DNA from: Campylobacter sp. MG1
GTDB lineage: Bacteria; Campylobacterota; Campylobacteria; Campylobacterales; Campylobacteraceae
Assembly: GCF_026616895.1 (NCBI RefSeq)
Contig: NZ_JANYME010000005.1
Span: 102,160 to 166,159 of the forward strand
DNA: 64,000 nucleotides
Reading direction: 5' to 3'
The position numbers and the translations under genes were made by a program. Under the pieces are notes generated by a model that worked only from the letters and a program-made list of their open reading frames with translations, ran no database searches and was not told where the DNA came from. Position 1 is the stretch's first letter. Each line of letters opens with the position of its first letter. Shown here one piece after another: positions 25,905 through 35,051 of this stretch.

Positions 25905-27839
25905 TTATAATAAATAATAAGATACTACAAACATAAGACATAAATAAACAACTATATATAAAGCATATATATTTGTATATCCATTTTGAATAGGACTTAA
26001 TTTGTTAGCTATTTTTAAATTTAAATTAATTAATGGTACATAAATCTTATCCCAAAAAATCTCTTTTACAATTATTTCATATTTAGATTTTGTAAAATAT
26101 CCATCATCGCTAAATTTGGTTTCATGCCTATAAAAAAACGATAAGATTCTTCTTAAATCTCCAGTAAATGGAGTAGATGAAATTTGCATTTTAGGACTAT
26201 ACTTAAATCCAGTTGCCCATGGTTTTGTGTACCTTACTGGATTTTTATTAATTTTAGCGAACATTAAAGCAATAAATACTAATAACAAAATAGCAATTAA
26301 AATAATTGTAACAATAGGCATACTAACCAAATATTCTTCGCTATATTCAACATTAATAATACTACTACACAATATAATTATTTTATTTATTACAAAACCT
26401 GAAAAAATACCAAAACAAATAGATAATATTGCTAAAACATAAAGTGGGATAATTGTAAAAATACCACCTTCTTTTGCTTTGCTATGGATTTCTTCATTTC
26501 TTTGCTCACCTAAGAATATACCTCCATATAATTTTACAAAAGTCATAATAGCAAGGCTACCAGCTACTCCGATACTAAGCAATGCTAAAACCATCATTAA
26601 TCTAGCTATAACATCACCTTTACTAGCACTAATAATTATTCCTTTAAATAAAACCCACTCACTCATAAAGCCACTTAAAGGTGGAATAACACTAATAGCC
26701 ATTGCACCTATTAAAAAAGCATAAGATATTAAAGGCATTTTTTTATGTAATCCACCTAATTTATTTATATCACTTGTTCCAACAGTTGAATTTACAGCTC
26801 CTGCTGCAAAAAATAATAAAGATTTAAATACTGAATGGTTAAGACTATGAAATAGTGCTGCTAAGAAACCCATTATAGAAATAGTTGTGTTTTGAATCGC
26901 TAAACCATAAAGACCTACGCCTATAGCAATTAATATTATTCCTATGTTTTCTATTGAACTATAACCTATAGCTTTTTTATAATTATTTTCAATTACTCCA
27001 TATAAAATACCAAGAACAGCACTAATCATTCCTAAAATAATTATCGTGTATGCCATACTTGCACTAATATTAAGATATAAAGTAAATTTAATAATACCAA
27101 ATATGGCAACTTTACCCATAACAGCACTCATTAAAGCAACGCTATTATATGGAGCTATATTGTATGCAAATGGAAGCCACGCATGAAGAGGAAAAATCCC
27201 AGCTTTACTACCAAAACCTAATACTAATAATAAAAAGCATATATAATTTAAACTTTGAGTAAGATTTATATTTTTAAAATCACTAAAATATATTGACTCT
27301 GCACTACTTGACATAATTAATAATGCTATTACCATTAAAAATGCTCCAAACTGAGCTACGCCTATATAAACTAAAACAGCCTTTAAAATATCTTTACTAT
27401 TATCATTAAAATATAAAAATAGTGCTGATAAAATAGTCATAACCTCCCATAAAAGTATAAAAGAAAACACATTATTAGAAAGAATGACCAAAAACATAGA
27501 TAAAATAAAAAAATTATATAAACTAGCAAACACTGCTAAATTTACATTTTTATTTTTTAAATAATCCAATGAATAAATAGAACCGAAACTGGTTATTAAA
27601 GAAACTATTGTTAAGAAAAAATTTTCTAAATTATTAGCTTCAAAATTAGTTTCAAATAATAAATTTGTAGGTAAAACAAAAATATGTTGATTGTATAAAC
27701 CTAATACAAAAAATAAACAAGATACCAAACCTAATAAAAAAGCACCACCAAAACCAATAAATTTCGCAATATTTTGAAATTTATAAGACAATAAACAAAA
27801 TATCCCAAGTAACAAATAAAGACACAATATACAACCCAT
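25905..27839 (-). CDS. hyfB: hydrogenase-4 membrane subunit HyfB (NuoL-like)
   Basis: A 644-residue antiporter-like subunit with about 16 helices. The hallmark segments are LLWEVMTILSALFLYF with the membrane Glu, GFGSKAGIFPLHAWLPFAYN, and AIGYSSIENIGIILI. The C-terminal region carries a NuoL-like amphipathic extension (PWATGFKYSPKMQISSTPF). It lies directly after hyfA, overlapping its stop by one base. In E. coli a third antiporter-like subunit, HyfD, follows hyfC; no counterpart is present between hyfC and hyfE here. Confidence 0.92.
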   Translation of the reverse strand: MGCILCLYLLLGIFCLLSYKFQNIAKFIGFGGAFLLGLVSCLFFVLGLYNQHIFVLPTNLLFETNFEANNLENFFLTIVSLITSFGSIYSLDYLKNKNVNLAVFASLYNFFILSMFLVILSNNVFSFILLWEVMTILSALFLYFNDNSKDILKAVLVYIGVAQFGAFLMVIALLIMSSSAESIYFSDFKNINLTQSLNYICFLLLVLGFGSKAGIFPLHAWLPFAYNIAPYNSVALMSAVMGKVAIFGIIKFTLYLNISASMAYTIIILGMISAVLGILYGVIENNYKKAIGYSSIENIGIILIAIGVGLYGLAIQNTTISIMGFLAALFHSLNHSVFKSLLFFAAGAVNSTVGTSDINKLGGLHKKMPLISYAFLIGAMAISVIPPLSGFMSEWVLFKGIIISASKGDVIARLMMVLALLSIGVAGSLAIMTFVKLYGGIFLGEQRNEEIHSKAKEGGIFTIIPLYVLAILSICFGIFSGFVINKIIILCSSIINVEYSEEYLVSMPIVTIILIAILLLVFIALMFAKINKNPVRYTKPWATGFKYSPKMQISSTPFTGDLRRILSFFYRHETKFSDDGYFTKSKYEIIVKEIFWDKIYVPLINLNLKIANKLSPIQNGYTNIYALYIVVYLCLMFVVSYYLL

Positions 27840-28381
27840 TATTGTCCTCCTAATTTAGCTATAAAATCACTAACATCTACTTTTAATTTTTTGCCAAAAA
27901 CATGCTCTTTATTAGACTTAATGAAAATCAAAGCTCCTTTAGGACAAATATCTACACAGGCAGGATTACCAGCACATGTATCACATTTTACAGCTATAGA
28001 TTTTCTACCGATCACACTTTCATATCCTAAGCTATCACTATTATTTTCTTTAATAGATGGAATATTTTCAGCATCTATTCTAATAGCACCATAAGGACAT
28101 GCAATAGTACACAACTTACAACCTATACAAGTATTCTCACTAAGACTTACTATCCCATTTTTAAGCTGTAAAGTAGCTGTTGGGCATACATTAGCACAAG
28201 GTGCATCATCACATTGTCTACATTGATTAGGCATGTGCATATTGTCTAGCTCAAGTACTATTAGACGATTTTTGTCTAATTTTCCTCGTTTATAAGCACT
28301 TTTTATACAGGCTTTCTCACAAGCCTTACAGGCTATACATAAACTAGGATTACAAATCACATAATCATGAATTTTTCCCAT
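27839..28381 (-). CDS. hyfA: hydrogenase-4 iron-sulfur subunit HyfA (HycB-like)
   Basis: A 180-residue ferredoxin-type protein with four [4Fe-4S] motifs: CNPSLCIACKACEKAC (residues 9-24), CRQCDDAPCANVCPT, CIGCKLCTIACPYGAI and CDTCAGNPACVDICPKGAL. It transfers electrons from the formate dehydrogenase (FdhF) to the hydrogenase. It is the first gene of the operon; the promoter should lie in the AT-rich gap at 28382-28854. I looked for a sigma-54 site (TGGCAC-N5-TTGC), the usual control of such operons in E. coli, and saw none. Confidence 0.92.
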   Translation of the reverse strand: MGKIHDYVICNPSLCIACKACEKACIKSAYKRGKLDKNRLIVLELDNMHMPNQCRQCDDAPCANVCPTATLQLKNGIVSLSENTCIGCKLCTIACPYGAIRIDAENIPSIKENNSDSLGYESVIGRKSIAVKCDTCAGNPACVDICPKGALIFIKSNKEHVFGKKLKVDVSDFIAKLGGQ

Positions 28382-28854
28382 TATAAAACCTCGCTTAATT
28401 TAAATAATTAATTTATTATAATAAATATTAGATTAAAAATATATATTTTTTAAAAAAAAATTATTAAATATTATTAAATTTTTTATTAAAAAAAATTATA
28501 AATTAACATTAGTAGAATATTGAAAATTATTAAAAAAACCTACAAGATGATTATTTTACTTATATAAAAAAATAATTTATAATATAAATTTATAATAACA
28601 CATATCATTTGATAAATAAAAAAATATATATAATATGTAACAAATAGTAACAACTATATACATTAAATAAAGAATATGAATTATATTGCAATTATAATAT
28701 TAATTTGTTTTTATCAAATTTATTTAATCAAATATAATAATTCTTTAATTTTATAATTAATACATCCTTAACTATATTTGTAATAAATTACAAATTAAAA
28801 ACCATACTCTATTAAAAATTAAAAAATTATGAAATCAAAATATAGTAATAAAAT
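28382..28854. other. AT-rich gap upstream of hyfA
   Basis: About 470 nt with extremely low G+C between the first hydrogenase gene and the end of the ribosomal protein operon. It must hold the hyf promoter. I see many A/T runs that could serve as -10 boxes but no sigma-54 or sigma-28 signature, no credible open frame and no tRNA-like fold. Confidence 0.5.
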
Positions 28855-28880
28855 AAATTGAGTGCATAAGCACTCAATTT
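28855..28880 (-). terminator. terminator of the rpmJ-rplQ operon
   Basis: AAATTGAGTGC (28855-28865) and GCACTCAATTT (28870-28880) form a perfect 11-bp stem with loop ATAA, directly after the rplQ stop codon, followed on the minus strand by a T-rich run. Confidence 0.9.
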
Positions 28881-29231
28881 TCATACTAGCTCAATATAAG
28901 CTAGAGTAGCTGCATCACCACGGCGAGTTTTTGTTTTAATAATTCTTGTATAGCCACCATTTCTTTCTTTATAATTTGGTGCTATTTCATTTACTAATTT
29001 ATTTGTACATTCTTTATCTTGTAAAGCTGCAAATACTGCTCTATGTGCGTTAAAATCTCCAACTCTTGCACGAGTTATTAATCTTTCAATATAAGATCTT
29101 AATTCTTTAGCTTTTTCTACAGTTGTTTCAATTTTGCCACTTTTAATAATAGCAATACTTAAATTCTTTAGTAAAGCCGCACGATGAGAACTAGTACGTC
29201 CTAACTTCCTATATCCATGTCCATGTCTCAT
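28881..29231 (-). CDS. rplQ: 50S ribosomal protein L17
   Basis: A 116-residue protein with the L17 signature [20 protein letters not shown] at the N-terminus and [15 protein letters not shown] at the end. It is the last gene of the operon, overlapping the rpoA stop by 4 nt and followed by a strong terminator. Confidence 0.98.
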   Translation of the reverse strand: MRHGHGYRKLGRTSSHRAALLKNLSIAIIKSGKIETTVEKAKELRSYIERLITRARVGDFNAHRAVFAALQDKECTNKLVNEIAPNYKERNGGYTRIIKTKTRRGDAATLAYIELV

Positions 29232-30244
29232 TTATTATCCTTTGTTAGCTTTATTTCATTTATTTTTTCAATTAACTTATCCTTATAAGAATCTATAACA
29301 CTACCTCCTATAGGATAACCAATTTCTCTCATAGCGTTAGTAATTTCATCAACAGATTTTTTACCAACATTTTTTAAATTATTAATATCATGTTCACTCA
29401 TTAACGCTAATTCACCTATGTATTCTATATTAGCATTTTCTAATCCATTACTACTTCTAACACTAAGACCTAATTCTTTAACACTTTTTAATAAAGGTCC
29501 TAAATCTATTTCTTCTACTTGTTCTTCGCCAAAAGTTTTAGGACTAGTAGTTGTGATTTTATTAAATACTGACATTTGCTGATACATAGATTCTAAAGCA
29601 TTTTTAAAAGCATCAACAGGGCTAATTTGCCCATCAGTAGTGATTTCAAAAACAATCTTCTCGTAATCAGGATTATCTTCATGTAAAACATTTTCAATCC
29701 TATATATTGAATTTCTTACAGGATTAAAAAACGCATCTAGTGCTATAAAACCACTTTCAGTTCTTTCCCTTAACTCTTCACTAGCAACATAACCAATGCC
29801 TTTTTCTATGATAAGGGTAAAATCCAATTCAGTATCTTCATTTATAGTAGCAATGTAGTTATCAGGGTTAACAACTTCAATTACATTATTGGCTAAATCA
29901 CTACCTTTAATTTCTCTAGGCCCTTTGAAGCTAAAACTTATCTCTTCTCTTTTACTATCTTCGTTTTTAATCTTAAAACGCATATTTTTAATATTGATAA
30001 TAAACAAAGAAATATCTTCTAACATACCTCTTTTACTATCAAATTCATGACTTACTCCATCAATTTTAATAGCAGTTGCTGCATAGCCTATAGCACTTAA
30101 ACATAAAAGCCTTTGTAATGGATGTGCCAAAGTAATAGCAAAACCAATTTCAAAAGGCCAAGCATTTATACGTGCTTTATTCTCGCCTAAACTTTCAATT
30201 GTAAATTCAGTTGGCATATGAGCTGTTGTAACTACTTTTCTCAT
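29228..30244 (-). CDS. rpoA: DNA-directed RNA polymerase subunit alpha
   Basis: A 338-residue alpha subunit. The N-terminal dimerisation domain (residues 1-230) includes [23 protein letters not shown] sequence (here [13 protein letters not shown]), and the C-terminal domain (about 250-330) has [16 protein letters not shown] and the helix-hairpin-helix [12 protein letters not shown]. The C-terminal domain contacts activators and UP elements. It lies between rpsD and rplQ in the usual order. Confidence 0.98.
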   Translation of the reverse strand: MRKVVTTAHMPTEFTIESLGENKARINAWPFEIGFAITLAHPLQRLLCLSAIGYAATAIKIDGVSHEFDSKRGMLEDISLFIINIKNMRFKIKNEDSKREEISFSFKGPREIKGSDLANNVIEVVNPDNYIATINEDTELDFTLIIEKGIGYVASEELRERTESGFIALDAFFNPVRNSIYRIENVLHEDNPDYEKIVFEITTDGQISPVDAFKNALESMYQQMSVFNKITTTSPKTFGEEQVEEIDLGPLLKSVKELGLSVRSSNGLENANIEYIGELALMSEHDINNLKNVGKKSVDEITNAMREIGYPIGGSVIDSYKDKLIEKINEIKLTKDNK

Positions 30245-30257
30245 TTGCTACTCCTTA

Positions 30258-30884
30258 TTACTTAGAGTATAGCTCTACTATGAATCTTTCCTCAACAGGA
30301 ATGACAACTTCTTCTCTCTCAGGTTTTCTTGTGAAAATTCCATATTTTTTATCTTTTTCAACATCAACCCACTCAACAATACCTGTTTGATTTGTAAGTT
30401 CAACTGCTCTTACTATTTGAGGATTGTTTTTGCTTTTTTCTACAACTTCAATTTTAGCGCCTGGTAATACTCTATAACTTGGAACATCTACTCTTTTACC
30501 ATTTACTAAAATATGTCCGTGAGTTACAAGTTGTCTTGCAAAACGGCGAGTTGTAGCAAAGCCCATTCTATAAACAACATTATCAAGTCTTTGTTCTAAG
30601 AATTGAATTAAAATAGAACCTGTATTTCCATCTTTTCTAGCAGCTTCATTAAATAAACTTCTAAATTGCTTTTCGCTTACACCATACATAAATTTAGCTT
30701 TTTGCTTTTCTCTTAATTGTAAACCGTATTCGCTAATTTTACCTCTTCTTTGACCATGCTGACCTGGTGCATAAGGTCTTTTATCTAAAGCACTCTTACC
30801 AGCTAGTCTTCTTTCACCCTTCATTGCAAGGCTAACGCCTAATCTTCTTTCAATTTTCTCTACTGGTCCAGTATATCTTGCCAT
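30258..30884 (-). CDS. rpsD: 30S ribosomal protein S4
   Basis: A 208-residue protein with the S4 signature ([18 protein letters not shown] at the start, [20 protein letters not shown] in the middle and the S4 RNA-binding fold after it). S4 nucleates 30S assembly and in many bacteria represses its own operon by binding the leader. Confidence 0.98.
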   Translation of the reverse strand: MARYTGPVEKIERRLGVSLAMKGERRLAGKSALDKRPYAPGQHGQRRGKISEYGLQLREKQKAKFMYGVSEKQFRSLFNEAARKDGNTGSILIQFLEQRLDNVVYRMGFATTRRFARQLVTHGHILVNGKRVDVPSYRVLPGAKIEVVEKSKNNPQIVRAVELTNQTGIVEWVDVEKDKKYGIFTRKPEREEVVIPVEERFIVELYSK

Positions 30885-30913
30885 ACTATTTCTCCTATAT
30901 TCCTATACTTATA

Positions 30914-31306
30914 TTATACACGACGGCGTTTTGGTGGTCTGCAACCATTATGTGCTAATGGTGTAATATCTTTTAAGAAAGTAACTTTAATACCTTCAAC
31001 TGCACCAACACTCTTAACAGCAGTTTCTCTACCGCTACCAGGACCTTGAACACGAATACCAACTTCTTTAATTCCGTGTTCTTTAGCTTTATTTAAAGCA
31101 TCTTCAACCGCTTGTTGAGCAGCAAATGGAGTTGATTTTTTAGAACCTTTAAATCCTAAACCACCTGCACTACTCCATGCAATTGCATTTCCCATTTCAT
31201 CTGTAACTGTTACCATTGTATTGTTAAAAGTTGCACTAATATATACTACACCTTTAGCAATATTCTTTTTAACTACTTTTTTCTTAACTACTTTTCTCTT
31301 AGCCAT
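30914..31306 (-). CDS. rpsK: 30S ribosomal protein S11
   Basis: A 130-residue protein with [25 protein letters not shown] and the C-terminal [11 protein letters not shown] signature of S11. The N-terminus has a Lys-rich extension ([14 protein letters not shown]). It sits between rpsM and rpsD in standard order. Confidence 0.98.
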   Translation of the reverse strand: MAKRKVVKKKVVKKNIAKGVVYISATFNNTMVTVTDEMGNAIAWSSAGGLGFKGSKKSTPFAAQQAVEDALNKAKEHGIKEVGIRVQGPGSGRETAVKSVGAVEGIKVTFLKDITPLAHNGCRPPKRRRV

Positions 31307-31315
31307 TATCTATCC

Positions 31316-31681
31316 TTACGCTTTTGCACCAACGGTTTTTCTCTTACCTTTGCGAGTTCTAGCATTTGTTTTAGTTTTTTGACCACGCACTGGTAAACCT
31401 TTTCTATGTCTTAAACCACGATATGAACCTAAATCCATTAAAGCTTTAATGTCCATAGCAACTTGTTTTCTTAAATCACCCTCAACTAAATAATGTTCTT
31501 GGATTTCTTTACGAATATTTGCTGCTTCATCTTCGCTTAATTCATATACACGCTTGTTTGGATCTATTCCAACTGCTGCTAAAATTTTGCGTGAAGTAAA
31601 TAAACCTATACCATAGATATAAGTTAAGCCATATTCAATTCTTTTTTTCTTTGGTAAATCAACACCTGCAATACGAGCCAT
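31316..31681 (-). CDS. rpsM: 30S ribosomal protein S13
   Basis: A 121-residue protein with [20 protein letters not shown], the helix-turn-helix region and the C-terminal [20 protein letters not shown] signature. It begins 3 nt after the rpmJ stop. Confidence 0.98.
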   Translation of the reverse strand: MARIAGVDLPKKKRIEYGLTYIYGIGLFTSRKILAAVGIDPNKRVYELSEDEAANIRKEIQEHYLVEGDLRKQVAMDIKALMDLGSYRGLRHRKGLPVRGQKTKTNARTRKGKRKTVGAKA

Positions 31682-31684
31682 ACC

Positions 31685-31798
31685 TTATCCTTGTCTTTGT
31701 TTGTGTTTTGGATTTTCGCAAATAATACGAACAACGCCTTTTCTCATAACGACTTTACATTTGTCGCACATTTTCTTAACAGATGGTCTTACTTTCAT
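31685..31798 (-). CDS. rpmJ: 50S ribosomal protein L36
   Basis: A 37-residue protein beginning [20 protein letters not shown] and ending [10 protein letters not shown]. The zinc-binding Cys/Cys...Cys/His set is complete (C11, C14, C27, H32), so this is the zinc-binding (C+) form. A ribosome-binding site TAGGAG precedes the ATG. infA, which often precedes rpmJ, is 7.7 kb away at 39540-39758 on the same strand. Confidence 0.95.
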   Translation of the reverse strand: MKVRPSVKKMCDKCKVVMRKGVVRIICENPKHKQRQG

Positions 31799-32089
31799 CT
31801 TGTCTCCTAAAAAATAATTTGCTTTCCACTTTTTTACAATCTGCATTTTTAGGTATCACGAATTACCAACTAATATTTAAATGGTGGAAAATTCACTCAA
31901 ATATTACTTCTTCACACAGATAAATTGCAAAAAGTTAGGATAATATCAAAATAACATTAATATAACATTAAACAAAATAATTTCTATGAATTTAAAATAA
32001 ATAGATAGAATAAAGATTATTAGGCTTAAGTATTAAGCACGACACATTCATTACAAGCTGTCGTTATAAAATCATTTGAAAGGTTTATT
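31799..32089. promoter_or_regulatory. divergent leader region of rpmJ and yedE with several inverted repeats
   Basis: This 291-nt gap lies between two divergent genes. On the rpmJ side TTTCCAC (31823-31829) is complementary to GTGGAAA (31884-31890). On the yedE side two hairpins follow each other: GCTTAA-GTA-TTAAGC (32024-32038) and ACGACA/TGTCGT with a 14-nt loop (32039-32064), ending 25 nt before the yedE start. The latter pair would be in the yedE mRNA leader and could be regulatory. I match neither to a known riboswitch. Confidence 0.45.
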
Positions 32090-33148
32090 ATGAAATTAGC
32101 GTTATTGCCTATATTGGCTGGGGCTTGTTTTGGAATTTTAGCTCCTGTCTTGGTGTATTTTGGAAACCCTGCAAATATGGGGGTTTGTGCTGCGTGTTTT
32201 ACTAGAGATATTGCTGGAGCTTTAGGGCTTCATAATGCTAGTATAGTTAAATATATAAGACCTGAGATTATTGGGCTTGTTTTAGGTGCATTTTTAAGTG
32301 CATTTTTAGCTAAAGAATATCGTCCTAGAATGGGTTCAAGTCCTATAATTAGATTTTTCTTAGGTGTATTTGCAATGATTGGCGCTTTAGTGTTCTTAGG
32401 ATGTCCTTGGAGAATGTTTTTAAGACTTAGTGCTGGGGACCTAAGTGCTATTGCTGGGCTTTTTGGTTTTCTCGCTGGAATTTGGGTTGCTGTAATATTT
32501 TTAAAAAAAGGTTTTAGTTTAGGAAGAAATTATATAAGCTCAAATATAAATGGCTACATTTTTATATTATTTGCCTTAATTTTATTGATACTTTTAGTAC
32601 TTAAAACTAATACTGATTTTAAATTTATAGACTTTTCTGCTAAAGGTCCAGGTTCATTACATGCTCCTATTTTAATCTCACTTGTTGTTGGAATTTTCTT
32701 AGGATTTTTATTTCAAAAAAGTAGATTTTGTTCAGTTGGTGCAATTAGAGATATGATAATTTTAAAAGATAGTCATTTATTACAAGGACTAATAGCATTA
32801 ATTGTATTTGCTATAATCACAAATTTAATTTTTGGATTTACAAAAATTGGATTTAACGAACAACCTATAGCACATAATGATTTTATTTGGAACTTCTTAG
32901 GAATGTTTTTATCAGGTCTTGCTTTTACATTTGCTGGAGGTTGTCCTGGAAGACAATTAGTATTAGCTGGAGAAGGTGATAGCGATGCTGGTATTTTTGT
33001 ATTAGGTTTACTTTTTGGTGCAGCTTTTGCACATAATTTTGCACTTGCTAGTTCGGGTGCAGGAATAGGTGAAAACGCTCCTATTGCAGTAATTTTAGGA
33101 ATAGTTTTTTGTATTTTTATAGGAATATTTGCAAGGAATAAAAGATGA
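32090..33148 (+). CDS. yedE: YedE/YeeE-family selenium (sulfur) transporter
   Basis: A 352-residue membrane protein with about ten helices and two repeated halves, each with a YeeE/YedE Cys motif: GACFGILAP and CAACFTRDIAG plus LGCPWRMFLRL in the first half, and SRFCSVGAIRDM and AGGCPGRQLVLAGEGD in the second. These cysteines line the pore of thiosulfate-type YeeE channels. The selenium-linked YedE subgroup is found next to yedF and selenocysteine genes. Here the next gene is yedF-like and the genome has selC, so selenium compound uptake is the better inference. Confidence 0.85.
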   Translation: MKLALLPILAGACFGILAPVLVYFGNPANMGVCAACFTRDIAGALGLHNASIVKYIRPEIIGLVLGAFLSAFLAKEYRPRMGSSPIIRFFLGVFAMIGALVFLGCPWRMFLRLSAGDLSAIAGLFGFLAGIWVAVIFLKKGFSLGRNYISSNINGYIFILFALILLILLVLKTNTDFKFIDFSAKGPGSLHAPILISLVVGIFLGFLFQKSRFCSVGAIRDMIILKDSHLLQGLIALIVFAIITNLIFGFTKIGFNEQPIAHNDFIWNFLGMFLSGLAFTFAGGCPGRQLVLAGEGDSDAGIFVLGLLFGAAFAHNFALASSGAGIGENAPIAVILGIVFCIFIGIFARNKR

Positions 33149-33357
33149 TTGAATTAGATGTAAGAGGACTTAACTGTCCTGAACCAGTAATAATGCTCAA
33201 AAATCTTATAGATAATGGTGAAAAAAATATAAAAGTAATAACTAGCTATGGGGCAAGTGCAAGTAATATTGAAAGGCTTATAAAAAATAGCAAATATAAA
33301 ATAATTGCAAAAGTAGAAAATGAAAATGATATAATATTTAAAATACAAAATGGATAA
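33145..33357 (+). CDS. yedF: YedF/TusA-like sulfur (selenium) carrier
   Basis: A 70-residue TusA-fold protein with the signature LDVRGLNCPEPVIMLKNLID; Cys12 is the persulfide or perselenide carrier residue. In selenium clusters YedF usually has an additional C-terminal DsrE-like domain and about 200 residues; here only the TusA domain is present, and the DUF3343 protein two genes on may replace the rest. It overlaps yedE by 4 nt and the aminotransferase gene by 8 nt. Confidence 0.85.
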   Translation: MIELDVRGLNCPEPVIMLKNLIDNGEKNIKVITSYGASASNIERLIKNSKYKIIAKVENENDIIFKIQNG

Positions 33358-34474
33358 ATATTATTATTTTGATAACGCTTCAAGCTCATATCCAAAAGCT
33401 CCTAATATAATGGATTTTACAGGTCTTGTAAATCCTAGTAAGGGCGCTTATGATATGAGTTTTGATACAGCTAGGATTGTTTTTAAAACTAGAAAAAAAC
33501 TAGCAAATTTATTTGGCTTAAAAGACATTAGAAGAGTTATTTTTACAAGTGGAGCAACTCATAGCATAAATATAGTTTTAAATGGACTTTTAAAGCAAAA
33601 TGATATTGTAGTTATTACAAATTATGAACATAATGCTGTTTTTAGAACTTTAAATCATCTTAAAGCTAAACTTAATTTAGAGCTTAGAATAATTCCTTGC
33701 GAAAGTGATTTTAGCCTTGATTTAAAAGTTGCTTATGATATGCTAAAAGGCGCAAAATTACTCATAAGCACCCATGTAAATAATGTCTGTGGTAAAATGG
33801 CAAATGTTGATGAGCTAAGTGAATTAGCTAAAATTAATAAAACATTTTTTATGCTTGATGCTGCACAAAGTGTAGGCACAATTACTATGAATGATATTAT
33901 GAATAAAGTTGATTTTTTATGTTTTAGTGCCCATAAAGGATTATTATCTTTAAGTGGCTTAGGAGGACTTTTAATAAACGATGATTTTGATATAAATTTG
34001 CTTGAACCTTTAATTTATGGCGGGACAAGTAGTTTTAGCGATAGTGAAAAAATGCCAGAATTTTTACCCGATAAATACGAAGCTGGGAGCTTAAATTACC
34101 ACGCCATAGCATCACTTTTTAATAGTATTGATTATATAGAACAAATAGGAATAGAAAATATTTATCAAAAAAACCTTGAATTAAGAGAATATTTTTTAGC
34201 AAATGCTAAAGGTATCATAATACACGATATAAAAAACTCCATTAATAATGTTTCAATTCTTTTTAAAAATATAGACATAAGCAAGGCTACTGATAAGCTA
34301 AATAAAGATTATAAAATATGCGTTAGAAGTGGGCTTCATTGCTCTATTTTAACTCATAAACTCTTAGGCACTTTTAGTAAAGGTGGAAGCATTAGAATTG
34401 CTTTTGGAGTGCATAATAATTTAGATGAAACTAAGTATTTAATAAAGGCTTTAGAGGAGATTAGTAATGATTAA
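33350..34474 (+). CDS. class V aminotransferase, cysteine desulfurase/selenocysteine lyase type
   Basis: A 374-residue PLP enzyme. It has FDNASSSYPKAP at the N-terminus, TSGATHSINIVL near residue 65 for phosphate binding, LDAAQSVGTI with the PLP Asp near residue 168, and SAHKGLLSLSGLGG with the Schiff-base Lys near residue 193. RSGLHCS near residue 326 has the catalytic Cys. It releases S or Se from Cys or Sec and passes it to the carrier encoded just upstream. Its position in the yedE-yedF-DUF3343 operon suggests selenium delivery to SelD. Confidence 0.87.
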   Translation: MDKYYYFDNASSSYPKAPNIMDFTGLVNPSKGAYDMSFDTARIVFKTRKKLANLFGLKDIRRVIFTSGATHSINIVLNGLLKQNDIVVITNYEHNAVFRTLNHLKAKLNLELRIIPCESDFSLDLKVAYDMLKGAKLLISTHVNNVCGKMANVDELSELAKINKTFFMLDAAQSVGTITMNDIMNKVDFLCFSAHKGLLSLSGLGGLLINDDFDINLLEPLIYGGTSSFSDSEKMPEFLPDKYEAGSLNYHAIASLFNSIDYIEQIGIENIYQKNLELREYFLANAKGIIIHDIKNSINNVSILFKNIDISKATDKLNKDYKICVRSGLHCSILTHKLLGTFSKGGSIRIAFGVHNNLDETKYLIKALEEISND

Positions 34475-34682
34475 GGCTTATATTTTAGTGCATACTAGTG
34501 CTTGTGCTTTTATGAGTGAAGAAGTGTTAAATAAGGCTAAGATTTATAATAAATTAGTCTCAACGCCAAGGGAATTTTCAAGCGATTGCGGAATGAGTGT
34601 TTATGTAGAATGTCCTAATGTTGATGAAATTTCACAAATTTTAAACGAAAACAAAATAGAACATATAATAAAAATTATTTAA
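34467..34682 (+). CDS. DUF3343 putative Se/S carrier-like protein
   Basis: A 71-residue protein of the DUF3343 family, which accompanies yedE/yedF selenium genes. It has two conserved cysteines in SSDCGMSVYVECP, which could carry S or Se, and an N-terminal HTSACAFMSEE segment with a third. It overlaps the aminotransferase gene by 8 nt and is the last gene of the operon. Two decayed copies of its 3' part lie at 36910-37010 and 38110-38280. Confidence 0.75.
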   Translation: MIKAYILVHTSACAFMSEEVLNKAKIYNKLVSTPREFSSDCGMSVYVECPNVDEISQILNENKIEHIIKII

Positions 34683-35051
34683 TTAAAATAATATTTTAAA
34701 TTAATATTTAACTAAAATAATTATTTATTAAATAATTAAAATAAAAATATTTAATTTGTACTTATATTAGTTCTGATATTTAATCGTATATAAAATAATA
34801 AATAAAAAATACGATAAAAATTTACTTACAACAATTTAAAATTATTAACTTCATACCTTATTTTATATAAGAATAATTAAATAATAATTTATTATAAAAA
34901 GAAATAAAATAATTATTTTTTCTTTTTATAATATTTTTTATGTTTTTATAATAGTAAAAATAAATAAAATTTTAATTTTTATCTTAAATTCATTGATTAT
35001 TAACTAAAATTAACTTATTATTAATAATAAATTAAAAATTAAGGAGTTAAA
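34683..35051. other. AT-rich intergenic stretch before the orphan ATPase
   Basis: About 370 nt, almost free of G and C. TCGTAT and ATACGA form a short inverted repeat around 34783-34815. No open frame or RNA fold is seen. The ribosome-binding site of the next gene (AAGGAG) is at the end. Confidence 0.5.

Noticed and set aside
28382..28854. A sigma-54 promoter for the hydrogenase operon
   Set aside because: No TGGCAC-N5-TTGC-like match was seen on the minus strand.
31823..31890. A known riboswitch in the rpmJ/yedE gap
   Set aside because: The inverted repeats are real, but the sequence between them matches no riboswitch consensus I know.
12302..34682. A selenoprotein gene with in-frame TGA
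   Set aside because: All genes in this interval are full length for their families without reading through TGA.
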